Shown: positions 10,513-22,626, counted from the first letter of the stretch. The stretch is 64,000 nucleotides of DNA from Cranoglanis bouderius (GCA_023630585.1 CM042541.1:17383501-17447500), one strand, 5' to 3'. A program made the numbers and translations. Notes: generated by a model not told the origin, from the sequence alone.

Positions 10513-10977
10513 TGAGGATTGCACTATTGCACACCCCTTTGTTTCAAATTAATACCTACGGCAATTTGGAACCACAAGTGAAGGCAGCACTCGACAGGCC
10601 CAAACCATCGGTCCAGCTAATCCTGCGAGTGTCAAATGCTGCAATTAGAAACAGTTAGGGAATATGAACAAACACTGTGCGACGATGCTTGAGGGGCAAC
10701 AGGTGAGTTAATAGGCTGATCTGCCAGTCCAATATCCAAACTGTGATATACAGCAAAGCAGACACAAAAAACAGGCATCCAAACAGCCATTTAAGGGAGA
10801 ACTAAAGCCCACTGTAATGTCCCTTGCACATTGGCCTGCACCTGTTAAATGGCGACTCACATGGCCCAGGAGACGCAATGGTGAATTAAACGCATTTCCA
10901 TGGAGACAGCTGTCGCTGAAAGCATTCCGCAGAGCTCCTCAGTCCACCCTTTAACAAAATGAACCCACGTAACCCTG

Positions 10978-11375
10978 CATGACACAAACAAACAGCCCAT
11001 GATAAAATCACAGCTAGCAGCTCCTACCTCTCGGGCATTCACACGCCAAACCAAAAATACGATGACTCGCTCAATGACGCTAGGAAGACGCACATACGAA
11101 TAGTGTTGCTACGGCCGCTTTTATACTCCACCAAACAAGAGCGCAATTGAAACTCACTCCCCTCTCTTACCAGCTTATATCAGAAGTAGCAAGTACTGCT
11201 ACATACAGAAACAATAAAGAATGAGAAAGAGTGACTTAACATAAACCTGTGATTTGCAGCTGCACTATTATCAGAGCTGCTGTTATAGTAAAAAAAAAAA
11301 AAAAATAGACAAAGCTTGTGAAGCTTGTGAATTCATAATCGGATAGTGTTTTTCTTTTCCCAACTATGACTAAAA
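10978..11375. repeat. ~390-bp direct repeat, right copy (empty site)
   Basis: Matches 8,607-8,999 but continues through gactaaaaataatccatg, so it shows the uninterrupted TA target. A GC-richer segment includes cgatgactcgctcaatgacg. Confidence 0.85.
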
Positions 11376-12927
11376 ATAATCCATGAAATCTCACCTTTTT
11401 AACAAAATAACATTACTTTTCATTTTGTTTTCATAAAATCTATTTGCATAATTGTTAAATCAGCAAGACACTAACACATTTTATCTGTCAGATAAAATTA
11501 GTCACTGATGCCTGTTGGGTGATCTCCTCCCATAATAAAATCTATAATAAGGTTCATATATATGAGTCAGCAATTGACATTCACCTCAAAGATTTGAATT
11601 GTTTGGAAAGGATTGGGGGTCCCATTTAAGACTTTAAGCATGAAGAAATTAGCTCCTCATTCTCAGAGGACATGTGGAGGGAATTTTCTGTGCACAATAT
11701 TGACTATGGCGTTAGTTAAAGGAATACTTTGGGAAAGTAAGTAATAAAATATTAAGGGGTGTGCTGATATAAGAGAATAAGCAAAAATGGAGGTCTGATG
11801 TGGCCCAGTATGAAACAGAGTTACTAGTACAACCTGAAAGTGGATTATTTGTGGAGTATTATATTCAGCAGTGCTGTGTTATAAAGGTAATTAAAGCACT
11901 TTCTCTGATAGTGTCTTTGACTGTCTCTGTCACTTGTGCTGTGAATCAGGAATTTGATTGCTGCACTGATTCCAAAGAAACTGAGCATTATGTTGAGAAA
12001 CAATAATTGAATATTAAACATTTAGCATTACATATTAGATTAAACCCTCACAAGGCCTAGACTTAATGATAGTCTTCATGCTTCAGTTAGCAAGCAGCTG
12101 TCCCATAAGACCTTGTGAGAAACTGATATTAGACGCACTCTATAATTTTCCTTGTTCTGCAGACATCCATCTAAGCTATACATTAGATTCCTATCTTACA
12201 CTGAGATCAAGTGAGTAAGTGTAGCCAGAGATCTCAGTAAATAAATTGCATTTCCGAGAATTGCATGCAATGTTACATGCAATATCACGATAGTCAAATA
12301 TTTAAAATGACATCATGTCTAAATAATCCATGTCTTTTCTACTCTAATTAATCCCACTATGTGCCTGTTTGGAAACAAATAACCTACAAAACCTTCCATC
12401 AAGAGCGCTGTTTGTGAATTGTTATGTGGTTTGTCAAACATCCAGTGCAGAAGGTTTAGCTTTTGCTCAGCGTCTCCACTAGTGTTTGATAAACCTCGCT
12501 TTTGTAGTGAGACGTGATTCACATTTGTAATCAGAACTGTAGCACTCTGTCCTGATTGCTAATTGTATCCTTTGGGCCTTGCATGCCTGCTGCATGGTTA
12601 TTATTATGTTCACACCCTCCCTCCTCTGCTTCAGACCCCCATCCTTTCCCTTTCTATTCCCCCCATGTGTTTTTTATGCACATAATTCAGTTCTATTTAG
12701 TGAACCACCATACGAGCTGCCTATCACACTGGACATTCTGCTTTCAGTGATCATAATTGGTTTAGCTGCACTTGGCTTTATGCTGGTAAATTGGATGATG
12801 TAGAGGGATCAGATCAGAGTAATTTTGTGTTTTTCAGTAATTTTTCAGGTAAAGCAAGACTTTTTATTTGATTTCATAGCAGAGTATGAAAGTCTAGAGA
12901 ATTCATGCATTAGTATTTGCACGGTGG
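11376..12927. other. Intergenic, no gene seen
   Basis: AT-rich single-copy-looking DNA. The small open frames at 11,800-12,006 and 12,556-12,803 have no conserved motif. No RNA gene recognised. Confidence 0.6.
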
Positions 12928-13432
12928 TGTTAGAGTTTCCTTTCTCGGAGTTCGCTACGCGAACACTTCCGCATTCCTCGCGCCGCGTTGCTGAAAACAG
13001 CGCGAGATTCATTCACAAAAACCCCGCTGGACTATGCATTTCATGAACTCTCGCTTTGTTTATATCACCATGTGCTTGTGTTTTGGTTTACGTCATGTCT
13101 CCGCCTCCTTTATGTTTATTGGTTCTCTGGTTTGTGTCATGTCTCCGCCCCTGCTCATTCATAGGTTTGCCGTTCATGGTCTAATGATTAGTTTCAGGTG
13201 TTCTGTGTTTAACGTCTTTTGTCTCGGATTGTTCTGGGTATATAAACCTCATTCCGTTTCCGCTTCCTTGTGGAGTATTACAAATGAATATCAATGAATA
13301 CAGCTTTTTGTGGTTTTATTTACCACACGGTCCCTGGACTTTGGATTATTGCCTTGTCATTTTGAGGATTATTGCCTTGTCATTTTGTGGATTTATGCCT
13401 GAACACTCTGTGGATTTTTTTGTTTGACTGTT

Positions 13433-13470
<38 letters not shown>

Positions 13471-13606
13471 GCTGGTGTGTTGCCTTTCCCCCTGTTTAGT
13501 ATATGTTCCTATACTTTTGAATGTTCCTTTACTTTTGCATGTTCCTAATAAACTGGCTATTTCCCCTGCACATGCATCCTGCCTCCCCCGTCTGTGTTTC
13601 ATAACA
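12928..13606 (+). mobile_element. Solo LTR inserted in a SINE head
   Basis: TGTTA start at 12,928 and TAACA end at 13,606. A TATA-like gtatataaacc lies at about 13,238 and cctaataaactgg at about 13,545. Same family as 2,180-2,883 and 39,809-40,560. Flanked by GGTGG (12,923-12,927) and GGTAG (13,607-13,611), a 5-bp target duplication with one change. Contains a poly-T run at 13,437-13,465. Confidence 0.85.
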
Positions 13607-13742
13607 GGTAGCTTAGTGGTTAGCAGCTTTGCCTCACACCTCTTGGGTTGGGGTTTTAAATCCTTCCTCCGCCCTGTGTGTGCAGAGTTTGCATGTTCTC
13701 CCTGTGCTTTGGGGGTTTCCTCGAGGTACTCCTCCAGATAGA
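13607..13742 (+). mobile_element. tRNA-derived SINE fragment (5' part)
   Basis: ggtagcttagtggttagca is the A-box head. Body words gagtttgcatgttctccctg and gctttgggggtttcc match the reverse complement of the 8,116-8,419 SINE. It is cut off near 13,742, where the old Tc1 begins. The bases gcacggtgg before the LTR at 12,928 are the displaced start of this SINE. Confidence 0.8.
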
Positions 13743-13747
13743 TTTCC

Positions 13748-14846
13748 TCAGAATTATTTAAAAAATTAAAATAACTGCAAATTATTCAGTTATTAAGTAT
13801 TCACTGCCCTTTCTCATATTTATACTTGCACTAAATATGTTAAACAGGGTACACATCTGTTAATTTTAAATTAACTGTGTCTAGTTCTGTGCTTGCACAA
13901 TATCTCTGACTTTGGGAGGTCTCACACCTAAACAGCAGAACAGATCAGTCCCGGAGGCCAAGAAACAGTCCATGATGCTTTGAAATAAAGTTGTTAGGAG
14001 GAAAAAAGATTGAGAAGGTTATTAAAACACTGGCAAAGCTTTAAACCTTCTTAGGAGCACGGTGAAATCCATTATAACACTGGGGGGGAAAACAGACACT
14101 ACCAAGATCAGGCCAAACTGAGTTCTTGGGCAAGAAGGGCATTTGTCCAAGAGTCTAGCTACAACACTGAAGAGCTCAGTGGATCATATAGGAGAACCTG
14201 TGCAGACCTGAACAATATCATCAGCTCTTCACAGATCTGGCCTCTATGGGAGAGTGGCCAGAAGGAAGCCACTTCTGTTAGAAAATCTGAGAGCTTTCGG
14301 GGAAAAAAGATTTTGTGGTCTGAGCTAGTTGATCTAAAGCCAAGTCATAATGTTTGGTGCAAACCAAATACAGCCCAACACCCAGGTAACACCATTCCCA
14401 TGATCAAGCATGTTGGTGGTAGCATGATGCTCTTGGATTTCTTTTCAGCAGGAGGAACTGGGAAGCTTGTTGCCATCATACACAAACAAACAAATTGTTC
14501 AGGAGAAGCTGGTCTACTCTGCCAGATAGCTGCATTTAGGGTTAAATATATATGTTCCAAATGGACAATGAGCGAAAGCATAACCACAAAGGAATGGCTT
14601 GAGGAAAAAAAACAGCTGGTTTGTGATTTGGAGTGGCCAAGTCAAAGCCCAGACTTAAATCCATTTGAAAATCTGTGGCATGACATGAAAATTGCTGTTC
14701 ATCAACTTTCTCCATTTAATTTGGAAGCGTTGTAGAACATTTGCAAAAGGGCTATTCAAGCTGAGGGGGTGAATACTTAAGTAATACTTACTCAATCAAG
14801 TAGTTTTTAGATTTTTTTAAAAAAAAATTCAAATAATTCTGAGGAC
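13748..14846 (+). mobile_element. Old Tc1-like element with decayed transposase
   Basis: Inverted ends: cctcagaattatttaaaaaa at 13,748 and its complement ending near 14,846; inner pieces attaagtattcactgccc and gggggtgaatacttaa also pair. The transposase survives in pieces: the frame at 14,313-14,735 has KHVGGSMMLLDFFSAGGTG and WPSQSPDLNPFENLWHDMK. The first catalytic region reads ILWSELV, not the WSDE type, and a large in-frame change removes FQxDN. Non-functional. Confidence 0.8.
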
Positions 14847-16990
14847 ATCTAAATACTTTATTTAATTTTATTTCTGTAGAGTCACTTCAAAAGGAGCAGA
14901 AAAAAAAATCCCATTCTGATATGTTTAAATTTGATGCTGCAATTCAGCAAAAAGAGAAATAATCATGGAGGGTGAATTGTTTCTCAAAATCTCAAACCCG
15001 ATTTGATGTTCCATAATATTAAACATAATTATGAATACATTATCAATGATGATTATTATAATTATAATTATAAATGATAGAAGTATCATGTGCTGTTCTC
15101 TATGTAATAAGAAATTGCTGGAGTTGGTGGTATAAGAGCAATAAATCACTGTGCTGTTATAGGAAAATAATCAACTTTGGGGAGGTAACAGTAACTATGC
15201 CTCCCATCAACACGTTGGCTTTTTTTTTCTATAACAACATGCCCCCAAACTTCTTTTAAAAAGCTGACAAAAGCAGATGTTATATTATACATAGTAGAAA
15301 TGGATCAAAGAGGGAATTTTGAATAGAAAGGCCTGTTTGGAGACTGATCCTGCTATATGTTTATTTATGTGTTATGTTTCTGACAAACTGCCACATTTGT
15401 TCTATTATTTTGTGAGGCAGTCAAAATAAATTCAATGATAAATTAGAATTGTTTGTAAAGCTGATGTAAACCTCATCTGCTTTGATCATGATTTTATTTT
15501 CTATTTCTAATCTTAAGCTATTTCTGTATCTTAGATTATGCGTGAATTCAGCATGAATTTTTATGCTGCAATATGTAATAGCGTCTGTGCTGCATTTGTC
15601 ACATGTGCAACTCTGTCACTGGAAGCTATATAGCCTGCTAGCACTCACCACAGCTGAGTAAACGATCTTTCCTCCTAAATATATGAATGTAAAACTGCCT
15701 GCATATTATTCAGTAATCAGCTTCAGACATTTTTTGCCAGTTTTTAGTCGTTCTTGTAATAAAGATACCTCTCCATTCCAACTACATGTTTACCTTTGAA
15801 AAATGCTGTTGTGTGCATTGTGCTTGGTGGAAAGCACTTCTTTTTACAGGCCATACTCTCTGCCTTACTGCACCTGACTTTATGTCCATTTTGCTCTTCT
15901 AGCTTGAGATAGCAGGTTTAAATGTGACTTGAGGATATGCGGAGGCCACAGCTCCAGCTGCACAGGGATAGCACTGATGAATATGTGGGCTGACTGGACG
16001 TCCTTATTATTTACACTATCTCTTTAATCAAGGCTGCATCAAGCAAAGCTGGGACAGGTTGGCAAAGCAGTCTCAGGACTCCACTGGGTCTGTGTCAGCA
16101 TCTTGCAAAGTGTGCACTCTGCATTTCATTGTACCTGCTTTAAGGACGCTGTTTGCACTTCATCTTCAAAGCCACTCTCACTGTTTCTGAAATGCCATTT
16201 GATTACTTGTCACAGCTGAAAAGGGGATGCCATACTTCATTAGCATGTCAGTGGGTCTAGTTATTTCCAAAACCATCTTCAAGAAGACTGGACCGTCTTT
16301 GAGATATAGGAAAGAGATATAAGGGACGAAATTGTCAGATTGAATTGAGGATCATGTTGGATTCACAGATCAGACTGGAACAAATGCAAGAACAGGAAAA
16401 AGCACTAAATATCCTGATAATTAGAAATAACCTATGTCATTATAGAGCTCTCAAACATTTTGAGAAGTTGTGTAAGAGAAGTGACAAGGTCAAAGAGTTT
16501 AAGACACTTATTTGGTCAATCGTTAAGACAGTATGTCATTAAGTAGTATGTGTAAAATCTCTCATAGCACACATTTTAACTACAGTACACTTAAAAATGA
16601 GCAGTATTGTAACATGTCATAAGATCGAACATTTTAACAGCTATGACATACTGACAATTATTCGTCATGGTAACACAACACTGTTATAAATAAAAGTGTC
16701 ATGATAACTGCCATGACACATACCACTTACGACATGGTTATGTCAGACACACAAGTTATTTTTCTGTATAACCTATTGCAAAAATTAGAACTCACTTTTC
16801 TGTGCAACAGCACCTGTTTTATAGTCCAGAAAAATACTTCTGGGAAACAGGAGGAAAGGCAAGTTCATCTGTAAGATGCTTCCCCTGTTTTGACACTTTC
16901 TAGCATAGATTGTTTTTTTTTAATATGACAGGCTCTTTGCTGATTGGCAAACACACAGAAGTCCCAGACAGTTGTATATACTGATTTTAC
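14847..16990. other. Intergenic with a MITE-like palindrome copy
   Basis: 15,150-15,250 repeats tgctgttataggaaaataat with a partly complementary ttttttttctataacaaca. 16,490-16,760 holds inverted words (gacagtatgtcat and atgacatactg) and repeated tgacat/atgtca motifs typical of small non-autonomous elements. The rest shows no gene. Confidence 0.5.
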
Positions 16991-16997
16991 ACTTCAA

Positions 16998-17402
16998 CAG
17001 GGTGTCCCAAATGTCTCCATACATAGGGGACTATGTATGCCAGTACCACATCAGTAGTGCCTTCGTCAGTGGATGTTCGTGGATGTCCACTTCTTGGTTG
17101 GTCCGCAACACTTCCAGGCTTTTTGAATTTGTTAATAAGTTTGGTAACAGTGTCATGTTTGAAGCACTTGCCATGTTTCCTGTTAAAGTCCATCGCAACC
17201 TTGTGACAGATTCCCGATTCAGCCATGACAATGATTTCAATACGTTGTTCTTTTGTCAAAGGCATTCTTAAAGGCTATCTGGAAAAAAAAGTATTGCCAA
17301 ACTTACTAACAATATAAACTAAGTATGAAACATTTTGGAAGACATTATGCTAAAAAAAAAGTGTTAATTTCCACTATGTATGGAGACGTTTGGGACACCC
17401 TG
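16998..17402 (-). mobile_element. Mariner-like deletion derivative with transposase N-terminus
   Basis: Terminal inverted repeats of about 30 bp start CAGGGTGTCCCAAATGTCTC at 16,998 and end with the complement at 17,402. A minus-strand frame of 92 codons starts MPLTKEQRIEIIVMAESG and continues with the second HTH (DTVTKLINKFKKPGSVADQP, then RSGHPRTSTDE). It ends at the inverted repeat, so the whole catalytic domain is missing. About 405 bp in all. Confidence 0.85.
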
Positions 17403-18182
17403 TAGTTCTGTTTCTTTTTTATATACTGGTCCATGAGGCATCATTATGAGCAGAGAGCAAGAGAAAGGAAAAGTATGATGAGAAAGGAAATGTGGCTTTT
17501 TATGTGTCAGAAAGATGAAATACAATGTTATTTTTTCCCAAGCAGACTCGATTTTTTATGTGGACATAAAGATTGACTCTGTATTTGCGCTGCTTGCTGA
17601 TGAAAAGATGTTCCTGCAGTACCTCTTTGCCCTCAATACTTAAGAAGATTATTAGCACAGCCTCTAAATAATGGATCAGATCTAACATAAACTGTCATAA
17701 CTTTGAATCCCTGTTACTTCAATCAGGTATATTAATTATGCTGAGAAAATTGAAAAAAAAACAAACAAACAACAACAACAAAAAAAAGATCAGATAAAGA
17801 AGAAAGCCTACAGCAAATTAGAAGTAGCCACATTTAAGTTAATGCATGTGCCACTGTGAAATCAGTTTTGTCACTGTGGCAGACAAGCTTTAAAACCAGG
17901 ACAAATTGAGACAGAGTTGGTGAGTCTTGCCAGTCACAGTCGCTTCAGTCTGCCAAGGCCTGCATATGAAGCTGAGGAGTGCAACATGTTATATGAATGA
18001 GATAACTGTGTTTTCTCAGTCAATTTTCCATCTTCTTATGGCATTTTGCAAGTGCTTAATGAAAACACAAAAAATAGAGGCTGTGAAAAATTGGCTTTAT
18101 AGTTTAACCTTTTGATCTTTTGTTTAAAAAAAAATCACAAAAATACTCTGCTCTCATGGATATCAAACAATTGCAAACAAAA
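17403..18182. other. Intergenic, no gene seen
   Basis: AT-rich, with an (AAC)-like run near 17,765. Nothing recognisable. Confidence 0.55.
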
Positions 18183-18187
18183 CACAG

Positions 18188-18778
18188 TGTTAGGTCGCAC
18201 CACGAGCGCGACTCCAGTTCCCAGCATCCCCAGCGGCCGGCAAGCATGGCCGCCGCAAACTCCACCTCCCAAATCACGCACAGACTCTCACACTCACGTT
18301 CACGTCATGACACTGACTCCGCTTCCCAGCCTACACAGCGGCCTCCAAACATGGCCGCCATGGACTACACATCCCAGGACACTCCCACACTCCCGCGCTC
18401 ACAGTCACCCTCATTCTGATTACACACCTGTGGTTAATTTCAATGTTCATTCACTTCACCCTATTTAAGGACTTTTGTTTGTCACGCTCGACGTGAGGTA
18501 TTGTACGTTCGCTTAGATATTGCATATACTGAGCACTTTTCATGGACTGTTAATCTGGCTTTTGTACCCTGCTCTGTTTCACCTTGACTGTGAATTATCG
18601 CTTTGACCCTGTTGATTACTACTGTTAGTTGTGTATCGAACTCTGCTACGTTTTGGTTTCCGGAATATTGCCTAACCTTTGATATACCTGTCTGCCTGTG
18701 TTTTTGAACTCTGCCTGTTTTTGACTACTCTCTAGATTTGCTATTTTTGGAACTGTTTGAATATATACCAACATAACA
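18188..18778 (+). mobile_element. Solo LTR with perfect 5-bp target duplication
   Basis: Starts TGTTAGGTCGC at 18,188 and ends ATAACA at 18,778. CACAG flanks both sides (18,183-18,187 and 18,779-18,783). A TATA-like ccctatttaagg lies at about 18,460, followed by a CT-rich R/U5-like region. GC-rich 5' half. Its sequence differs from the 12,928 LTR family although the terminal TGTTA/TAACA is shared. Its right target copy directly borders a TA microsatellite. Confidence 0.82.
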
Positions 18779-18781
18779 CAC

Positions 18782-18783
<2 letters not shown>

Positions 18784-18880
<97 letters not shown>

Positions 18881-18914
18881 TATAAAATAAACAAATAAAT
18901 AAATAAAGAAATAA

Positions 18915-18995
<81 letters not shown>
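18784..18995. repeat. (TA)n arrays with a short A-rich spacer
   Basis: Two TA arrays (18,784-18,872 and 18,918-18,995) separated by an aaataaacaaataaataaat spacer. Confidence 0.95.
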
Positions 18996-18997
<2 letters not shown>

Positions 18998-19006
18998 TAT
19001 ATACAA

Positions 19007-20035
19007 ACTGTCAGAAACCGTCTCAGGGAAGCTCATCTGCATGCTCGTCATCCTCATCGGGGTCTCAACCTGACTGCAGTTCGTCGTCGTAACCGACTTG
19101 AGTGGGCAAATGCTCACATTCAATGGTGTCTGGCACTTTGGAGAGGTGTTCTCTTCACGGTTGAATCCCGGTTTTCACTGTACAGGGCAGATGGCAGACA
19201 GCGTGTATGGCATCGTGTGGGTGAGCGGTTTGCTGATGTCAACGTTGTGGATCGAGTGGCCCATGGTGGCGGTGGGGTTATGGTATGGGCAGGCATATGT
19301 TATGGGCAACGAACACAGGTGCATTTTATTGATGGCATTTTGAATGCACAGAGATACCGTGATGAGATCCTGAGGCCCACTGTTGAGCCATTCATCCATG
19401 ACCATCACCTCATGTTGCAGCATGATAATGCACGGCCTCATGTTGCAAGGATCTGTACACAATTCCTGGAAGCTGAAAACATCCCAGTTCTTGCATGGCC
19501 AGCATACTCACCGGACATGTCACCCATTGAGCATGTTTGGGATGCTCTGGATCGGCGTATACGACAGCATGTTCCAGTTCCTGCCAATATCCAGCAACTT
19601 CGCAGAGCCATTGAAGAGGAGTGGACCAACATTCCACAGGCCACAATCAACAACCTGATCAACTCTATGCGAAGGAGATGTGTTGCACTGCGTGAGGCAA
19701 ATGGTGGTCACACCAGATACTGAATGGTTTTCGGACCCCCCCGGACCCCCCAATACAGTAAAACTGCACATTTTAGAGTGGCCTTTTATTGTGGCCAGCC
19801 TAAGGCACACCTGTGCAATAATCATGCTGTCTAATCAGCATCTTGATATACTTGTGAGGTGGATGGATTATCTCAGCAAAGGAGAAGTGCTCACTAACAC
19901 AGATTTAGACAGATTTGTGAACAATATTTGAGAGAAATAGGCCTTTTGTGTACATAGAAAAAGTCTTAGATCTTTGAGTTCAGCTCATGAAAAATGGGGG
20001 CAAAAACAAAAGTGTTGCATTTATAATTTTGTTCA

Positions 20036-20036
<1 letters not shown>
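19007..20036 (+). pseudogene. Tc1-like transposase (C-terminal 239 codons), 5' part lost
   Basis: An uninterrupted frame runs from TVRNRLREAHLHARH at 19,007 to the stop at 19,721-19,723. It includes LFTVESRFSLYRADGRQRVW, the glycine-rich GGGGVMVWAGI, LMLQHDNARPHVA and YSPDMSPIEHVWDALDRRI. The second Asp and final Glu of the DDE triad are present. The first Asp, normally in LFTDES, is Val (codon GTT for GAT). The N-terminal HTH and 5' inverted repeat are absent and a TA array takes their place. The 3' end is ttataattttgttcag, followed by TA. Confidence 0.88.

Positions 20037-20116
<80 letters not shown>
20037..20116. repeat. (TA)n microsatellite between two Tc1 elements
   Basis: About 39 TA units. 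The Tc1 on the left ends at its first TA and the Tc1 on the right starts after its last TA region (20,117-20,118). Confidence 0.95.
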
Positions 20117-20118
<2 letters not shown>

Positions 20119-21665
20119 CAGTGGGTATAGAAAAGAATCACCCCCCTTTAAAATAATCACAGTTTGTTGCTTTGCAGACAGAAATGAAGACAGACACAGT
20201 TTTTGTTTCATCCAGCTGTATTTGCTCAGTGCAACTTATAACATCCAAGTGAAAGATATAACACCAACATGTCAGAAAAAAATAAAAAGATAAAAAAACA
20301 GAATCACTGAGTTGGAAAAAGGATCACCCCCCTCCTAAAAATGGCTTGTAATAAGGTGTAGCTAATCACCTTCTCAATGGCACACAAAGCCATTTGACTT
20401 TCAACTGTGATCAGCTGTGGTCATTTTGATTAGCTCAGCATGAAAAGAGCTTTCCTGGAGCATTTTGTAGTGCAACTGAAGCAAACAATCAACTATGGGT
20501 GGCAAGGCACTGTCAAAAAATCTCCAGGATAAAGTTGTGGACAGGCACAAGTCAGGAGATGGATACAAAAAACTGTAAAGGTTTTATCAATGCCTAGAAG
20601 CACAGTGAAATCTATTATTAAGAAGTGGAAGGTATTTGGTACAACACAGACCCTCCCTGGATCAGGACGTCGCTCCAAACTGGGTGAAAGAGCCAGGAGG
20701 AAACTGGTCAGAGAGGCTACCAAGAGGCCTACAGCAACTTTGAAGCAGTTGCAGAAATTTATGACAAAGAGTGGTCATTGTGTGCATGGGACAACAATAT
20801 CACAAATTCTCCACAAATGTGGTTTGTCTGGGAGGACTGCAAGAAAAAAGCCACCCACGACTGAGCTTTGCCAAAATGCACCTTGAAGATTCTATATGGA
20901 AAAAGGTGTTATGGTCAGATGAATTATTTGGCCTCAACACCAAATGATATGTCTAGCAGAAATCCAATACAGCTCACCATCCAAATAACACCATATCTAC
21001 AGTAAAGCATGGAGGTGGTAATATCCTGTTATGGGGGTGTTTCTCTGCAGCAGGGACTGGAGCACTTGTCAGGATAGAAGGAAAATACCGTCAAATTCTT
21101 GAGGAAAATCTGCTGCCCTCTGCCAGAAAATTGTCAATGGGAAGAAGGTTTACCTTCCAACATGACAATGACCCAAGGCACACAGCAAAACTGACTACAC
21201 AGTGGTTGAAGGAGAAAAAGGTGAATGTCCTTGCATGGCCAAGTCAGAGCCCAGACTTAAACCCCATTGAAAATCTGTGGAATGACTTGAAGACTGTTGT
21301 CCACAAATGGTCACCATCAAATTTAACTGAACTTGAGCAGTTCTGCAAAGAAGAGGGGGCAAATATTGCAAAGTGTAGATGTGCAAAGTTAGTAGAGACA
21401 TATCCCAACAGACTAAAGGCTGTAATTAAAAAAAATAAGGCAAATTAAAACAAGGGGGTGATCCTTTTTCCAACTCAGTGTTTTTTTTTTTGTTTTTGTT
21501 TTTTTCCCTGACATTTTGATGTTATATCTTTCACTTGGATGTTATAAGTTGCACTGAGTAAATACAGCTGGATAAAACAAAAACTGTGTCCGTCTTCATT
21601 TCAGGCTGAAAAGCAACAAAATGTGATTATTTTAAAAGGGGGGTGAGTCTTTTCTATACCCACTG
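20119..21665 (+). mobile_element. Tc1-like element (CAGTGGG family), full length, transposase broken
   Basis: TA CAGTGGGTATAGAAAAG at the left and cttttctatacccactg TA at the right. Inverted repeats are about 200 bp with inner copies (IR/DR type), total 1,547 bp. Coding remains: 20,590-20,886 (PRSTVKSIIKKW to SGRTARKKPP) and 21,131-21,448 (RFTFQHDNDPRHTAK, WPSQSPDLNPIENLWNDLK to LVETYPNRLKAVIKK). The segment between is frameshifted and has lost the WSDET region. The second and third catalytic residues remain. Confidence 0.92.
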
Positions 21666-21667
21666 TA

Positions 21668-22626
21668 TATGGTGTACCCCATTGGGTACACAGGCTGTCC
21701 ACCTGTCCAATTCCAGTTTTTGCCATTATAAATCTATATTCATAGACTTTCTTATTTGAATTGGCTTGGATAAGGACATCCTTATCTTATCATCCTTGGT
21801 TGGAGAAATGAGATTGGGGATTTTGATTAAATATGAAATGGCCTGATTTAATAATTCATCACCTGTCAATAACAGGATGGGTTTGTTTATCCAGGCACTA
21901 GCTGATGAATTCACATGGTTATTTTTCGCTTTGATTTCCAGAAAGCACTCTATTAGGCTTTTTTGTTATAGAATTAAATATATTCAGAGTAAATGACAAT
22001 TTACTAATATTTGGCCTTATCTCCTCACATTAAATCCAGCTTTGATTGTGTGTCTACTTTATATAGAAAAGAAAATTAGACTGAGAATTTCTAATGTTAT
22101 GCCACCATAAATGATTAAATGAAAGAATAGCTTTTGTAATTTTGGGCAATTTGAATATGTAAATTATATTTGGTATATTATTATACTTTGGAAAGTGAGA
22201 TTACAAAGTAGTTTAATAGTGTTTTAGCATGCAGAACTTAAAGGGAACAAAGGCTGTGTGATTAGTGAAACATTTAGTGAAATGCCAATTGTCATATTTA
22301 CATTTTGCTTAGACTACCATAATTTAATACCTGTTATAAACATAGTTAAGGGTATTAAAGACTCAGCTGATGTCCGGAGCTACCATTAGCTGCTTGTCAT
22401 ATTTTGACACAACTTAAAACCTGGTTGTTATTGTAATGCTGAAACTAAAAGCCACTCCTCGCATGTGCATGAACTCAGAACAGATTACAAGAGATTAAGA
22501 ATTTCAACAGTTTAGGGCAAAAATGAAGCAATTACCTTTTAACTTTATTTATATAGCACCTTTCATGCATAAAAATGTAGCTCAAAGTGCTTCACAGTAA
22601 AATGAAATAAACATCCAAGTCCATGT
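21668..22626. other. Intergenic, old repeat fragment near its end
   Basis: No gene seen. 22,540-22,620 (tttatttatatagcaccttt, then caaagtgcttcacag) looks like the common fish repeat with a TATATAGC(A/G)C head. The following Tc1 is inserted in it. Confidence 0.5.
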
